NCBI RefSeq assembly: GCF_034424315.1
Contig: NZ_CP139972.1
Coordinates: 7,324,501 to 7,388,500 of the forward strand
Direction of reading: 5' to 3'
DNA: 64,000 nucleotides
Source: Chitinophaga sancti
Lineage (GTDB): Bacteria > Bacteroidota > Bacteroidia > Chitinophagales > Chitinophagaceae
A program made the position numbers and the translations under genes. Below, in pieces: positions 45,404 through 54,525 of this stretch. The notes beneath the pieces were generated by a model. That model saw only the letters and a list, made by a program, of their open reading frames with translations. It was not told the origin of the DNA and did no database searches. Each line of letters begins with the position of its first letter. Positions within the stretch are counted from its first letter, which is position 1.

Positions 45404-47032
45404 ATGACCAGGAATAAATTGTTAAAATATGCCTGCTTTGGCGCTATCATATGTATGCTGGGTACAGGATGTAAAAAGCTGATCGATGATGCTTATGCCA
45501 ATCCCAATGCAGATGTGAAACAACCGGTAGAAACTTTATTGCCCAACCTCATCTCTAACCTGGTGAACAGCTATACTGCCAATGGAACCAATTATGGCAC
45601 CGTGGTAGATAACTATTACATCGGTCGCTATATACAATACTGGTGTGCAAATGCCAATGGCAATCAGTACGACAAAATGGGCGGCGCTACAGGTTCCAGC
45701 GACATCATGGGGAACATGTGGGCAGCCCACTATTTTGGAATGGGACAGAACCTGAACAAAGTGATAGAGTGGGGAACGGAAGAAAAGAAATGGGATTATG
45801 TAGGTGTCGCCTATGCATTGCGTGCCTGGGGATGGCAGAGCCTTACAGATCAATATGGTGAAGTGATCCTGAAGGAAGCTTTTAACAGCAGCAGGGATCA
45901 GTTCGACTACGATTCACAGGCAGAAGTATACGATACCGTGCGTGCTGTTGCTTTCCGGGCGCTGACTTACCTGGACATGACAGGCGATCATGTAAGTGCT
46001 GCCAACCTTGCCAAAGGTGATGCATACCTCTACAATGGTGATGTGAATAAGTGGAAGAAATTCGTATACGGTGTACTGGCACGTTCTTACAATCACCTCT
46101 CCAATAAAGCTGCCTACCAGCCGGATTCAGTGATCAAATATGCTGATCTGGCCATGAGCAGCAATGAAGACAACGCAGTCTACAGGGTAGAAAATGCATC
46201 TACCAGTGCTACTAAAAGCTACTTTGGCCCTTTCCGTGCAAACATTGGTTCACTCGTTCAGGGTGAGTTTATCGCGAACCTGGAAAGTGGTAGCAACCCC
46301 GTTTTTCCTGTTGCTGATCCCCGTGCTTACTACCTGATCCGTGAAAACTTTAATGGCACCTTCAAAGGTATCCGCCCTAACTATGGCGCTACCGGTAGCA
46401 CAGGTTTGGATACCGCTGATCTGCCCCGTAACTATTGGGGTGGTCAGTATAGCTCTTCCAAATCACTGAATCCCCGTTATCTCTATGCAGATGATTCCCC
46501 ATGGCCGGTGATGACCGCTACTGAGATGCAATTCATGAAAGCAGAAGCTGCCTATCGCAAGGGTGATAAAGCTACTGCATTGATGGCTTATACAAATGCA
46601 ATTTCTCTCAGTATGGATATGATGTACAACTATCCAACCAACATCCCTGCAGGCAAAGTAATGACCGCTACTGCAAAAGCTGCTTACATGGCAAATACCA
46701 GTGTGATACCAGCCAGCGCTGCTAACCTGACCCTCACACAGATCATGTTGCAGAAATACATTGCGCTGTATTGCTTTGGTGTGAGTGAGACCTGGGTTGA
46801 TATGCGTCGTTTTCACTATACAGACATTGACCCTGCTACAGGTGCCCAGGTATATGCAGGATGGACGCCACTCGCCGCTGCTGATCTGTTCCTGAATAAT
46901 AACCAGAAACTGGTGTACCGCTGTCGTCCAAGGTATAATTCAGAATACCTGTACAACATTCCTGCACTGACAGCATTGGGTGCTTTGGAACTGGATTATC
47001 ACACAAAGGAATGCTGGTTTTCACAACAATAA
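45404..47032 (+). CDS. SusD/RagB-like nutrient-binding lipoprotein
   Basis: A 542-residue SusD-family lipoprotein (SusD-like 2 type). The lipobox is LGTGC with Cys near residue 23. The helical TPR-like fold includes WDYVGVAYALRAWGWQSLTDQYGEV and, near the C-terminus, LTLQIMLQKYIALYCFGVSETWVDMRR, a typical SusD stretch. It sits on the cell surface as the lid of the SusC barrel. It lies between SusC (17 bases) and a DUF4397 lipoprotein (11 bases) in one operon. Confidence 0.93.
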   Translation: MTRNKLLKYACFGAIICMLGTGCKKLIDDAYANPNADVKQPVETLLPNLISNLVNSYTANGTNYGTVVDNYYIGRYIQYWCANANGNQYDKMGGATGSSDIMGNMWAAHYFGMGQNLNKVIEWGTEEKKWDYVGVAYALRAWGWQSLTDQYGEVILKEAFNSSRDQFDYDSQAEVYDTVRAVAFRALTYLDMTGDHVSAANLAKGDAYLYNGDVNKWKKFVYGVLARSYNHLSNKAAYQPDSVIKYADLAMSSNEDNAVYRVENASTSATKSYFGPFRANIGSLVQGEFIANLESGSNPVFPVADPRAYYLIRENFNGTFKGIRPNYGATGSTGLDTADLPRNYWGGQYSSSKSLNPRYLYADDSPWPVMTATEMQFMKAEAAYRKGDKATALMAYTNAISLSMDMMYNYPTNIPAGKVMTATAKAAYMANTSVIPASAANLTLTQIMLQKYIALYCFGVSETWVDMRRFHYTDIDPATGAQVYAGWTPLAAADLFLNNNQKLVYRCRPRYNSEYLYNIPALTALGALELDYHTKECWFSQQ

Positions 47033-47043
47033 AAATATTCGAT

Positions 47044-47805
47044 ATGCGTAGATTCATATTCACAGGTATAGCCTTATTAATGGGGATCACCGCCTGTAAA
47101 AAAGAATTCACGGTACATGCTACTGAAGAAGGAACAGGTGGAAAAGCATTTTTAAAAGTAGTACATGCATCAACTAACCTGGATACATTCAATATTTATG
47201 TGGGAGGCACAAAGCTGAATGGCGGTGCTATCACCTACAATGGTATCTATCCTGTATCTGGTGTCAATTCTTATCTCACGGTTGATCCGGGCAAACAAAC
47301 AGTAGCGCTGTTTAAACCAGGGGTGCTGGTAGGTGATTCTGTCGGTCTGCAAAGCTTCAGTGATAATTTTGAAACAGGTAAATACTATACGTTTATCCTT
47401 ACCAGTGCAGGGCAGATCTTTACAGAAGACGCATTTCCAAAACCAGATACCGGTGTGATAGCAGTTCGCTTTATTCACACGGTATTAAATGATACCACCG
47501 GCAAAAAAGTTGACCTGTATTCAGCAAAACATGGGGTCGTAGCAGCCGGCCTGAGCCCTGGTGAGTTGAGTGATTATAAGACGGTTCCTTATAGTGTAAA
47601 CATAAAGGATACCCTGTATGTAACACGTTCTGCAGATGCTGCTACTCCGTTATCAGGTCGTGCTGTATTTGCTACTATGGCATTGACTACAGGGAATATC
47701 GCGAACCTCACGGTGCAGCGTAGTTATACGGTAATTTTCAAAGGAAGTATATCAGTGAGCTCCGGCACCAAAGCCCGGGGTTTAATTGGATATGTGCACT
47801 ACTAA
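47044..47805 (+). CDS. DUF4397-domain lipoprotein of the Sus operon
   Basis: A 253-residue lipoprotein from the ATG at 47044 (the longer frame from 47011 begins inside SusD). The lipobox is GITAC. The body is beta-rich with VVHASTNLDTFNIYVGG and VRFIHTVLNDTTGKKVDLY, the VxHASP-type signature of DUF4397. In SusCD operons a third lipoprotein is often a surface ligand-binding protein; that role is inferred. It is followed by a large inverted repeat that may end the operon. Confidence 0.85.
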   Translation: MRRFIFTGIALLMGITACKKEFTVHATEEGTGGKAFLKVVHASTNLDTFNIYVGGTKLNGGAITYNGIYPVSGVNSYLTVDPGKQTVALFKPGVLVGDSVGLQSFSDNFETGKYYTFILTSAGQIFTEDAFPKPDTGVIAVRFIHTVLNDTTGKKVDLYSAKHGVVAAGLSPGELSDYKTVPYSVNIKDTLYVTRSADAATPLSGRAVFATMALTTGNIANLTVQRSYTVIFKGSISVSSGTKARGLIGYVHY

Positions 47806-47812
47806 AAAAACA

Positions 47813-47913
47813 GGGAACTGACTAAAGAGTAAAATGAAGGCGCCGGGAATTGCGTAAAAGCCATTACGTCTCCATCACCCACCCGAGAGGGGTACCCTTT
47901 TTAGTCAGTTCCC
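47813..47913. repeat. Long-looped 14-base inverted repeat after the Sus operon
   Basis: GGGAACTGACTAAA at 47813-47826 is matched by its exact complement at 47900-47913, enclosing 73 bases. The 307-base gap from 47806 to 48112 is otherwise without genes. The enclosed sequence shares words with the gap at 2748-2800. It may be an operon-end RNA structure or a small mobile or repetitive element. Confidence 0.6.
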
Positions 47914-48112
47914 AAATATCAGCTCCTATTTCATATACCGATCCCGTACCCCTAATGGAACTTAAATATAACAGGTTATTTTCCACGGATTAACTTTTAA
48001 CCAGCGTACTGTAAATTTCAAAAATTGTCATACATTCAGTAAGTATTACCTCAAATCCCCCAAATACTTGAAATAACTGCTTATCTCAAATTTCACCACA
48101 ACAAATCCGCAC

Positions 48113-49828
48113 ATGGAAAACACACCATTCACCGTTGCTGATTACCTCCTGACGCGCCTCAAACAACTCGATGTCACGGAAGTATTCCAAATCCCCGGCG
48201 ACTACGTCAAGCACTTCACCCAGGCACTGGAAAATTTCCCGGGTGTCAATGCCATTGGCAACATCAATGAACTGGATGCTGGTTATGCCGCCGATGCCTA
48301 TGGCCGCACCAGGGGCCTCGCTGCCATATCACTCCAATATGGAGTAAGCACTTACAGTGCCCTCAATGCTATTGCCGGTGCTTATGTAGAACGGAGCCCG
48401 ATCGTAGTCATCTCTGCTACTCCCGGTGCCGATGCCAGGCAGATGACTAAAATGTACGATGTACTTTTTCATCACTCTACCGGCAACTTCCAGGCAGATG
48501 AGGAAATTTTCCGTCATGTCACTGTTGCCGCAGAAACCCTGAGCACATCTGCAGGTGCCCCTGAAAAGATCGACAACCTGCTCATTGCTGCCCTTACCCA
48601 TCAACGGCCTGTGTACATTGCCTGTTACAAAGAAGTATGGGGAGAACCTTGTCCGCAGCCATCCGGAACACCCCTGCAGGCTATCGTTCCACAAAGCGAT
48701 CCGCTTGCCCTTGAAAATGCGGTAAACACCGCCTGGGCACAGATCACCGCTGCAACCAAACCCGTGATATTCGCAGGGGTGGAAATCCTGCGGCATGGCC
48801 TTTCCGACTTGCTGCAACAGCTCATCGATGCCAGTGGTTTCCTCTACACCACTACAACATTAGGCAAAACAGTGCTGGATGAAAAAGGCGATAAATTCAT
48901 TGGCACCTATGCTGATGCAGCTTCTATTCAATCAGTCACAGATGTGGTGACCGCTGCTGATTGCTTCCTTACTTTAGGCACGATCATCACTGATGATTAC
49001 CTCTGGTTTATAGAGAACAAATATGCCGATATGGTATTGGCCACTACAGAACAAATCAGGGCAGGCTATTTCATTTATGAGCAGGTGACCATGAAAGATT
49101 TTATGGAAGCGCTGCTGGTCAGATTTAAGACGACCAAGGGCTATCCGTTGTCCGTTACCGCTCCCCCACAACCAAAGTTCCCCGAGCCCTGGATCTCGAA
49201 TTCAGATCCTGTGTATGATGCGCAACCCAATGTCATTACCTACAATCGTTTCTTCCAGCATTCCATGCAGTTCCTGGATCAGCAGAACATGCTGGACAAG
49301 ATCATCATGACCTTTGGTGTCAGCTCTTCATTATATGTAGCTACCAACGCCTATGGTTTGTACAAAAACACTTTCCTCAGCTCTGCAGCCTGGCAGGTCA
49401 TCGGTTATGAAACCGGCGCTGCTGCAGGCGCTCAACTTGGTAGTGGAAAGCGTGCCTGGACGATAGCCGGGGATGGCGGTTTTATGATGATCTGTCAATC
49501 GCTGTCCACATTATCAAGAAACAAACTGAATGCAGTCATCTTCGTTATGAGCAACAAGGTATATGCCATCGAACAGGTATACGTAGACATGGACGCCTTC
49601 AAACCAGGTCCGGAACATACTTTCGATACCTTCGACATCCTGCCGGAATGGGATTACCTTGCCCTGGCACAGGCATTCGGGGCCGATGGGTATCGGGTTA
49701 CCACCCTCGATGAACTGAATGAGGCACTGCATATGCTAAAAGATACCACGGACCGCCCCAGTCTTGTAGAAGTGGTCATTCCACAAAAAGACCTTCCGGG
49801 TCAGATGCGCAGATTAGGATTAGAATAA
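48113..49828 (+). CDS. Thiamine-diphosphate 2-keto acid decarboxylase (PDC/IpdC family)
   Basis: A 571-residue enzyme of the pyruvate/indolepyruvate decarboxylase family, turning a 2-keto acid into an aldehyde and CO2. Catalytic marks are all present: Glu53 in NINELDAGYAADAYGRTRG, the His-His pair 120-121, the cofactor motif GDGG at 453-456 ending at Asn481, and Glu487 in YAIEQ. The substrate pocket cannot be read with confidence, but the neighbour suggests an aromatic or large keto acid. The oxidase gene follows 26 bases downstream in the same direction, so the two steps are probably linked. Confidence 0.88.
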   Translation: MENTPFTVADYLLTRLKQLDVTEVFQIPGDYVKHFTQALENFPGVNAIGNINELDAGYAADAYGRTRGLAAISLQYGVSTYSALNAIAGAYVERSPIVVISATPGADARQMTKMYDVLFHHSTGNFQADEEIFRHVTVAAETLSTSAGAPEKIDNLLIAALTHQRPVYIACYKEVWGEPCPQPSGTPLQAIVPQSDPLALENAVNTAWAQITAATKPVIFAGVEILRHGLSDLLQQLIDASGFLYTTTTLGKTVLDEKGDKFIGTYADAASIQSVTDVVTAADCFLTLGTIITDDYLWFIENKYADMVLATTEQIRAGYFIYEQVTMKDFMEALLVRFKTTKGYPLSVTAPPQPKFPEPWISNSDPVYDAQPNVITYNRFFQHSMQFLDQQNMLDKIIMTFGVSSSLYVATNAYGLYKNTFLSSAAWQVIGYETGAAAGAQLGSGKRAWTIAGDGGFMMICQSLSTLSRNKLNAVIFVMSNKVYAIEQVYVDMDAFKPGPEHTFDTFDILPEWDYLALAQAFGADGYRVTTLDELNEALHMLKDTTDRPSLVEVVIPQKDLPGQMRRLGLE

Positions 49829-49854
49829 AATCACCATATAAATCAATACCTCAA

Positions 49855-51861
49855 ATGAGCAACAAAACCTACTCGATCTTCGGCGCAGGTGCAGCAGGTC
49901 TATACACCGCCTGGCGCTTGCTGAACGGCACCCCTAATGATTCCGACACCACTGCTAAAGGTAAACAACTCGTAAGCGGCGATATCCTTGAACTTTATGA
50001 CTGGGGGCAATATGACTTCAATAAAGACAATCCTGGAACCCGCGAAGCCGGTGCCAGGGTTTGTACCTGGCACTATCAGAACGACAAAAGCAAATCTTAC
50101 CTGGAAGTAGGAGGGATGCGTTATTCTGACTGGGATTTTTCTGCACAGGGTGGCGGACACAGGCTGGTGACCACCGTGATCCGCGATCTGGATCTCGATC
50201 AGTATGCAGTACCTTTCAATGAGTCTACGAACCCGCTCTTTTACCTGCGTACAAAGAATATGTACCTCGACCAGATCACCTCTTCCAATCCCGCTCCTTA
50301 CAATGTAGATCATTATGGTGCAACTGATTCTCCTGATACAGGTTTCAATACGATCGAGAACCTGGCTGTAACGGCTACCAGTGGACCTTCTACCAGAGCT
50401 GAATGGTGTGCGTTCTATGAGAATGGTCGTATCAATGTAGACCTTCCCGAATCATCCATATTTCAAAAAGGTGATCTCCTGAAAGACATTGGTTACTGGA
50501 ACCTCATGTTTGATCAGCTGGGAGCAGAGGGCTATGCTTATACATCTGCCGGTAATGGGTATACGTCAAATGTGATCAACTGGAATTCGGCAGTTGCCTT
50601 CGACGCCAATAATGAATTTACACCAGGTACGGAATACAAAACCCTCACGACCGGGTATTCTTCCATGTTCAATGCATTGTTTGATGATATCGTTAAACTG
50701 GCGAATGAAAAAGGCGTGATCTTTAATTATTACCCCAATACAAGATTGCATTCCATCCTGCAAATTGATGGTCAGATCCGCTATTCATTTGCAACAAGAG
50801 AGAATCCGAATAAGAAAGCGGGAACTAAGATCACACAGGCGGCATGGCTGGCGATGCCAAGGTATGCTATTGACCTGGTGGCGCAGGCTACCCGCTATGA
50901 AGACCATGATGGAGTGGATGTGCTCAATGATCAGAAAGTGCAGTTGTACCTGGAATCTGCGATTATGCAACCTTCTTACAAGGTGGGTATGTTCTTCAAA
51001 GAACCCTGGTGGGCAAATAATTCAGATAATCCACCCCCTTATCCTGCACAGATCAACAGTTATGAAATTACCAAAGGTGTCATAGAATCGCTCTCCATGC
51101 AGGGATTCCCGGGTGCTTATATCACGGCCATTGCGATGGACAACGATCTTATGGAAGTGCCTTATGCAGATACAACAGCATTTATTGCTGCAGTGGAACA
51201 TTGCATCCAGAACAGGCTTACTATTCCTGAAGAGGAAATGCTGTTGAAAACTGCGGAAAGAAACACCATCGGCCCAAGTGTAACTGATACGCCTATCCGG
51301 CAGGTGGTTTACTTTGGTAATAATGCACTGGATCAGTCTGGAGATAAAATTTATGGTCTGCTGGCAGCTTATGACGATGAGATGTTCACTGACTTCTGGC
51401 AGGAACTGGAGATAGGTCCTGATGGAACCAGAGAGATTCCCATCTCTGAAAATTACCAGACACTGATCGGGCCCCGGGAAGCGCCACCAATAATGGTAAA
51501 AATGCTGCGTGCACAACTGGCGGCGGTACATTTCGGTCCACAGGCTGATTATACAGCGGTACCGGAACCTTTGGAAACAAGGTATATGGACTGGTCATTG
51601 CCTCCTTTTAATGCCGGCTATCATGCCTATGCTGCGCATTACAACATCTGTGATGTACAGCAAAAGATCAGGAAACCTTCACAGTTGATTCCGGGTGCAG
51701 ATGCCAATATCTTTATTGTGGGAGAGGCTTATTCAAATGATCAGGCCTGGGTAGAAGGGGCCTACTGTACAGCAGAATCTGTATTGAATGATTTCTTCGG
51801 TATACTTCCTTTGATCGATCCGGCGAATTATCCATTTATCTGTCCTTGTGGGAGTAAATAA
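49855..51861 (+). CDS. FAD-dependent L-amino-acid oxidase-like enzyme
   Basis: A 668-residue flavoenzyme of the amine oxidase superfamily. The dinucleotide-binding motif is GAGAAG at 10-15. A second family motif, EVGGMRYSDW, lies at 84-93, and the C-terminal FAD contact is FIVGEAYSNDQAWVEGAY near 620-640, as in L-amino-acid oxidases. There is no signal peptide, so it is cytoplasmic. The reaction would be oxidative deamination to a 2-keto acid with NH3 and H2O2. The length is nearer to large bacterial L-amino-acid or phenylalanine oxidases than to the 450-residue monoamine oxidases. It is the second gene of the decarboxylase operon. An amine or cyclic substrate remains possible. Confidence 0.78.
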   Translation: MSNKTYSIFGAGAAGLYTAWRLLNGTPNDSDTTAKGKQLVSGDILELYDWGQYDFNKDNPGTREAGARVCTWHYQNDKSKSYLEVGGMRYSDWDFSAQGGGHRLVTTVIRDLDLDQYAVPFNESTNPLFYLRTKNMYLDQITSSNPAPYNVDHYGATDSPDTGFNTIENLAVTATSGPSTRAEWCAFYENGRINVDLPESSIFQKGDLLKDIGYWNLMFDQLGAEGYAYTSAGNGYTSNVINWNSAVAFDANNEFTPGTEYKTLTTGYSSMFNALFDDIVKLANEKGVIFNYYPNTRLHSILQIDGQIRYSFATRENPNKKAGTKITQAAWLAMPRYAIDLVAQATRYEDHDGVDVLNDQKVQLYLESAIMQPSYKVGMFFKEPWWANNSDNPPPYPAQINSYEITKGVIESLSMQGFPGAYITAIAMDNDLMEVPYADTTAFIAAVEHCIQNRLTIPEEEMLLKTAERNTIGPSVTDTPIRQVVYFGNNALDQSGDKIYGLLAAYDDEMFTDFWQELEIGPDGTREIPISENYQTLIGPREAPPIMVKMLRAQLAAVHFGPQADYTAVPEPLETRYMDWSLPPFNAGYHAYAAHYNICDVQQKIRKPSQLIPGADANIFIVGEAYSNDQAWVEGAYCTAESVLNDFFGILPLIDPANYPFICPCGSK

Positions 51862-51907
51862 AGACCCGGGATGCTCTTAAAACAGCAAATCCGGGTACTC
51901 CGGAAAC

Positions 51908-51943
51908 AGCAAGTCCGGGATGCGATCGCATCCCGGACTTGCT
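51908..51943. repeat. 36-base perfect palindrome
   Basis: Two 18-base arms (51908-51925 and 51926-51943) are exact complements with no spacer, centred on GCGATCGC. An imperfect copy of one arm (CAGCAAATCCGGG) and a CCGGGATGC word lie just upstream at 51865-51898, so the site looks like a repeat cluster. It lies between the oxidase gene and a terminator. Confidence 0.8.
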
Positions 51944-51946
51944 CCC

Positions 51947-51989
51947 GCGCAAAAAATGCATTTACCGAAGGTAAATTTGTTTTTTGCGC
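51947..51989. terminator. Bidirectional terminator between the oxidase and EamA genes
   Basis: A stem of ten bases (51947-51956 against 51980-51989) plus an inner seven-base stem (ATTTACC against GGTAAAT) carries A6 and T6 tracts on its two sides, between convergent genes. Confidence 0.85.
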
Positions 51990-51990
51990 C

Positions 51991-52857
51991 TTATATAGTT
52001 TTAGTAATTCTTCTCATTTGCAAAAACACTGACAGAATAATACACCCCAACCCCGCATAAAACGCCCAACTCAACTGCTTATTCTCCTGGAACAAAATAA
52101 ACGCAATAATAATGCTATACACCGGTTCTAAATTGAAAGTCAAATTCGTCGTAAACGAACTCACCTTCTTCAGTGCCGCCATCAGCAGCATATACATACA
52201 CACCGTACAAGCCCAGCTCAATATCAGCAGATAAATAAAATCCCTTGTAGAAGGCAGTAAAAAATGCTGATTCACCACACCTAAATACATCGGCATAAAC
52301 AGTGACAACACCACAAATCCTACCAGCAATTCATAAAATGTAATAGAAGGAGAATCATAATGTACCAGCAGTTTCTTATTCACGATGGTAAACAATGCAG
52401 CAAAGATCGAAGACACAATCCCCATAATAATCCCTGTATGATACTGCGAATCAAAATGGAAGATCATCACGATGCCGGCCAGGGTAATGCCGCTCAACAT
52501 TAACTCCCTTACATCAAATCGCCTGCGGCTGATAATGGGATCCAGGATAGCAGTAAACAAACTTGTCAATGAAAAACAGACAACGCCGATACTTACATTC
52601 GAGTACTTGATACTCCCATAAAAGAACAGCCAGTGCATAGCGATCACCACCCCATTCAATCCAATAGGAACTAATTGTTTCCGCGATAGTCGCGACAACA
52701 TCCCCTTCCAGCTAAATATAATAAACAGAGAAATGACAGTGAATAATAGTCGGTACCAAACGAGCAATCCTTCATTGAGGGAAATCAGCTTCCCCAGGAT
52801 GCCCGTAAAACCTGCCAGGAAGACTGACAGGTGTAATTGCAGCAAAGGTTTTTTCAT
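51991..52857 (-). CDS. EamA-family (DMT superfamily) transporter
   Basis: A 288-residue inner-membrane protein with about ten hydrophobic helices in two repeats, beginning MKKPLLQLHLSVFLAGFTG and with LNGVVIAMHWLFFYGSIKYSNVS in the first EamA repeat and NLEPVYSIIIAFILFQE in the second, both typical. Members export or exchange amino acids and other metabolites; the substrate here is unknown. It is convergent with the oxidase gene and 51 bases downstream of the glycosyltransferase gene on its own strand. Confidence 0.9.
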   Translation of the reverse strand: MKKPLLQLHLSVFLAGFTGILGKLISLNEGLLVWYRLLFTVISLFIIFSWKGMLSRLSRKQLVPIGLNGVVIAMHWLFFYGSIKYSNVSIGVVCFSLTSLFTAILDPIISRRRFDVRELMLSGITLAGIVMIFHFDSQYHTGIIMGIVSSIFAALFTIVNKKLLVHYDSPSITFYELLVGFVVLSLFMPMYLGVVNQHFLLPSTRDFIYLLILSWACTVCMYMLLMAALKKVSSFTTNLTFNLEPVYSIIIAFILFQENKQLSWAFYAGLGCIILSVFLQMRRITKTI

Positions 52858-52908
52858 TTTGTATCAGTCCGCTGCCAAAAGGCTGTGACAGCTATATCAG
52901 CATGCTCT

Positions 52909-53673
52909 CTATTGTTCCTGTTCCTGTAACTGTTCTTTCCGCACTCTTCTCTCATACTTCCTAAACAGGCTTTCCCACTGTATTTTGAGTACACCCAGGA
53001 TCCCTTCTTTCACAATCCCCTTACTCATCTTGGAATACCCTTCTTTACGATCTATGAAGGTGATAGGCACTTCCTTCACCTTAAAGCCCAGTTTCCAGGC
53101 AGTGAACTTCATTTCGATCTGGAATGCATATCCTACGAAGCGGATTGCATCCAGGTTGATGGCTTCCAGCACTTCCCGCTTATAACACACGAATCCGGCG
53201 GTTGCATCTTTTACACGCATCCAGGTTACGAAACGTACGTATACAGAGGCACCGTAGGAGAGGACAGCCCTATCCCATGGCCAGTTTTCTGTTCTGCCAC
53301 CTTTTACATAGCGGGAGCCTACGGCTACATCCCCACCTTCTCTTGCACAGGCATTATAAAGCCTTGGGAGGTCTTTAGGGTTGTGAGAAAAGTCCGCATC
53401 CATCTCAAAGATGTAGCGGTATCCTTTGTCCAGCGCCCACTTAAACCCATGAATATAGGCAGTACCCAGCCCCTGCTTTCCGCTTCTTTCCGAAAGGAAG
53501 AGTTCCCCCGGATGTTGCTTCTGCAAGGACTTTACTATATTCCCGGTTCCATCCGGCGACCCGTCGTCAACGATCAGGATATGAAAGTCTTCCTGCAGTG
53601 TGAATACCGCGTCTATGATCTTTCTGATATTATCCTTTTCGTTGTAGGTCGGAATGATGACAAGCTTTTCCAA
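52909..53673 (-). CDS. Polyprenol-phosphate sugar transferase (GT2, DPM1-like)
   Basis: A 254-residue family 2 glycosyltransferase resembling dolichol/polyprenol-phosphate mannose synthase. The start is a TTG (MEKLVIIPTYNEKDN); no ATG lies nearby. Motifs are ILIVDDGSPDGTG, EMDADFSHNP (DxD-type metal site) and GYAFQIEMKF. The C-terminus is basic with no membrane helix, as in the DPM1 group. It moves a sugar from a nucleotide onto polyprenyl phosphate at the inner face of the membrane, for envelope glycans or protein glycosylation. Confidence 0.92.
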   Translation of the reverse strand: MEKLVIIPTYNEKDNIRKIIDAVFTLQEDFHILIVDDGSPDGTGNIVKSLQKQHPGELFLSERSGKQGLGTAYIHGFKWALDKGYRYIFEMDADFSHNPKDLPRLYNACAREGGDVAVGSRYVKGGRTENWPWDRAVLSYGASVYVRFVTWMRVKDATAGFVCYKREVLEAINLDAIRFVGYAFQIEMKFTAWKLGFKVKEVPITFIDRKEGYSKMSKGIVKEGILGVLKIQWESLFRKYERRVRKEQLQEQEQ

Positions 53674-53742
53674 TCAGCTAAGTGTTGTTTTAGGACTGCG
53701 AAATTATAATAATCGGGAAATAAGTTCCCTATTTTATAAACA

Positions 53743-54516
53743 TTAAATCTTTTTTAACATCATACTGTGGTAGATGTCTGTGAGCTTTTGCTTGGTATTC
53801 AGTGGAAAATCGGCCTTCATCATCCAGTCATAATATTGAGGCTCAATCTTCAACACTTCTCTCACGGCCCTGCCTTTATACTTACCGAAGTTGAAAGTTT
53901 CTACCCCATTCTGCATGATCATGCGGCGGGCGAAGTCAACATATTCGTCTTCTTTGGTAAATTCTGCCAGGTGTTCCACCTCGGATTGTAACTGTTCGTA
54001 ACGGCCGAGCTGGGCTTCCAGGATCTCGTAAGTAGCAAGCGCATCGGCTTCCGCGCTGTGTGCATTCTCCAGGTTCTTATCGCAGTAAAACTTGTAGGCT
54101 GCGCTGAGGGTACGTTTCTCCATCAGGTGGAAGATCTTCTGTACATCGATGAAATTGCGTCCTTTCACGTCGAATTCCAGTCCTGTACGCAGGAATTCTT
54201 CAACCAGCAGCGGTATGTCAAAACGGTTTGAGTTATATCCGGCTATATCGCAATTGTCCATGAACTGTCTCAGTTCATTCGCAGCTTGTTTGAAAGTAGG
54301 ACAATCCTTCACATCTTCGTCACTGATGCCATGAATGGCTGTGGTAGCTGGAGGGATCGGCATGCCTGGGTTGATGCGTTTTGTTTTCTGTTGAATGCTC
54401 TTATCGGGCATTACTTTAACGATCGCAATCTCGATAATACGGTCTGTGGCCACGTTGGTACCAGTTGTCTCAAGGTCAATAACGGCCAGGGGCCTTTTAA
54501 GTTGCAATGATGGCAT
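53743..54516 (-). CDS. DEDDh 3'-5' exonuclease (DnaQ-like)
   Basis: A 257-residue protein with a DnaQ-like exonuclease domain (about 8-175). Exo I is AVIDLETTGT, Exo II is GYNSNRFDIPLL and Exo III is HSAEADALATYE with the DEDDh His. The C-terminal part (about 205-257, FNFGKYKGRAVREVLKIEPQ) is a short helical motif found in many Bacteroidota homologs, similar to DUF3820. It is probably a proofreading or repair nuclease and not the replicative subunit. The mpl stop codon lies nine bases from its start on the same strand, so the two are cotranscribed. Confidence 0.92.
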   Translation of the reverse strand: MPSLQLKRPLAVIDLETTGTNVATDRIIEIAIVKVMPDKSIQQKTKRINPGMPIPPATTAIHGISDEDVKDCPTFKQAANELRQFMDNCDIAGYNSNRFDIPLLVEEFLRTGLEFDVKGRNFIDVQKIFHLMEKRTLSAAYKFYCDKNLENAHSAEADALATYEILEAQLGRYEQLQSEVEHLAEFTKEDEYVDFARRMIMQNGVETFNFGKYKGRAVREVLKIEPQYYDWMMKADFPLNTKQKLTDIYHSMMLKKI

Positions 54517-54525
54517 GACTAAAAA

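Noticed and set aside
51908-51943. Palindrome as terminator or chromosome dimer-resolution site
   Set aside because: It has no loop or T run and does not resemble a dif-type site; a proper terminator follows at 51947-51989.
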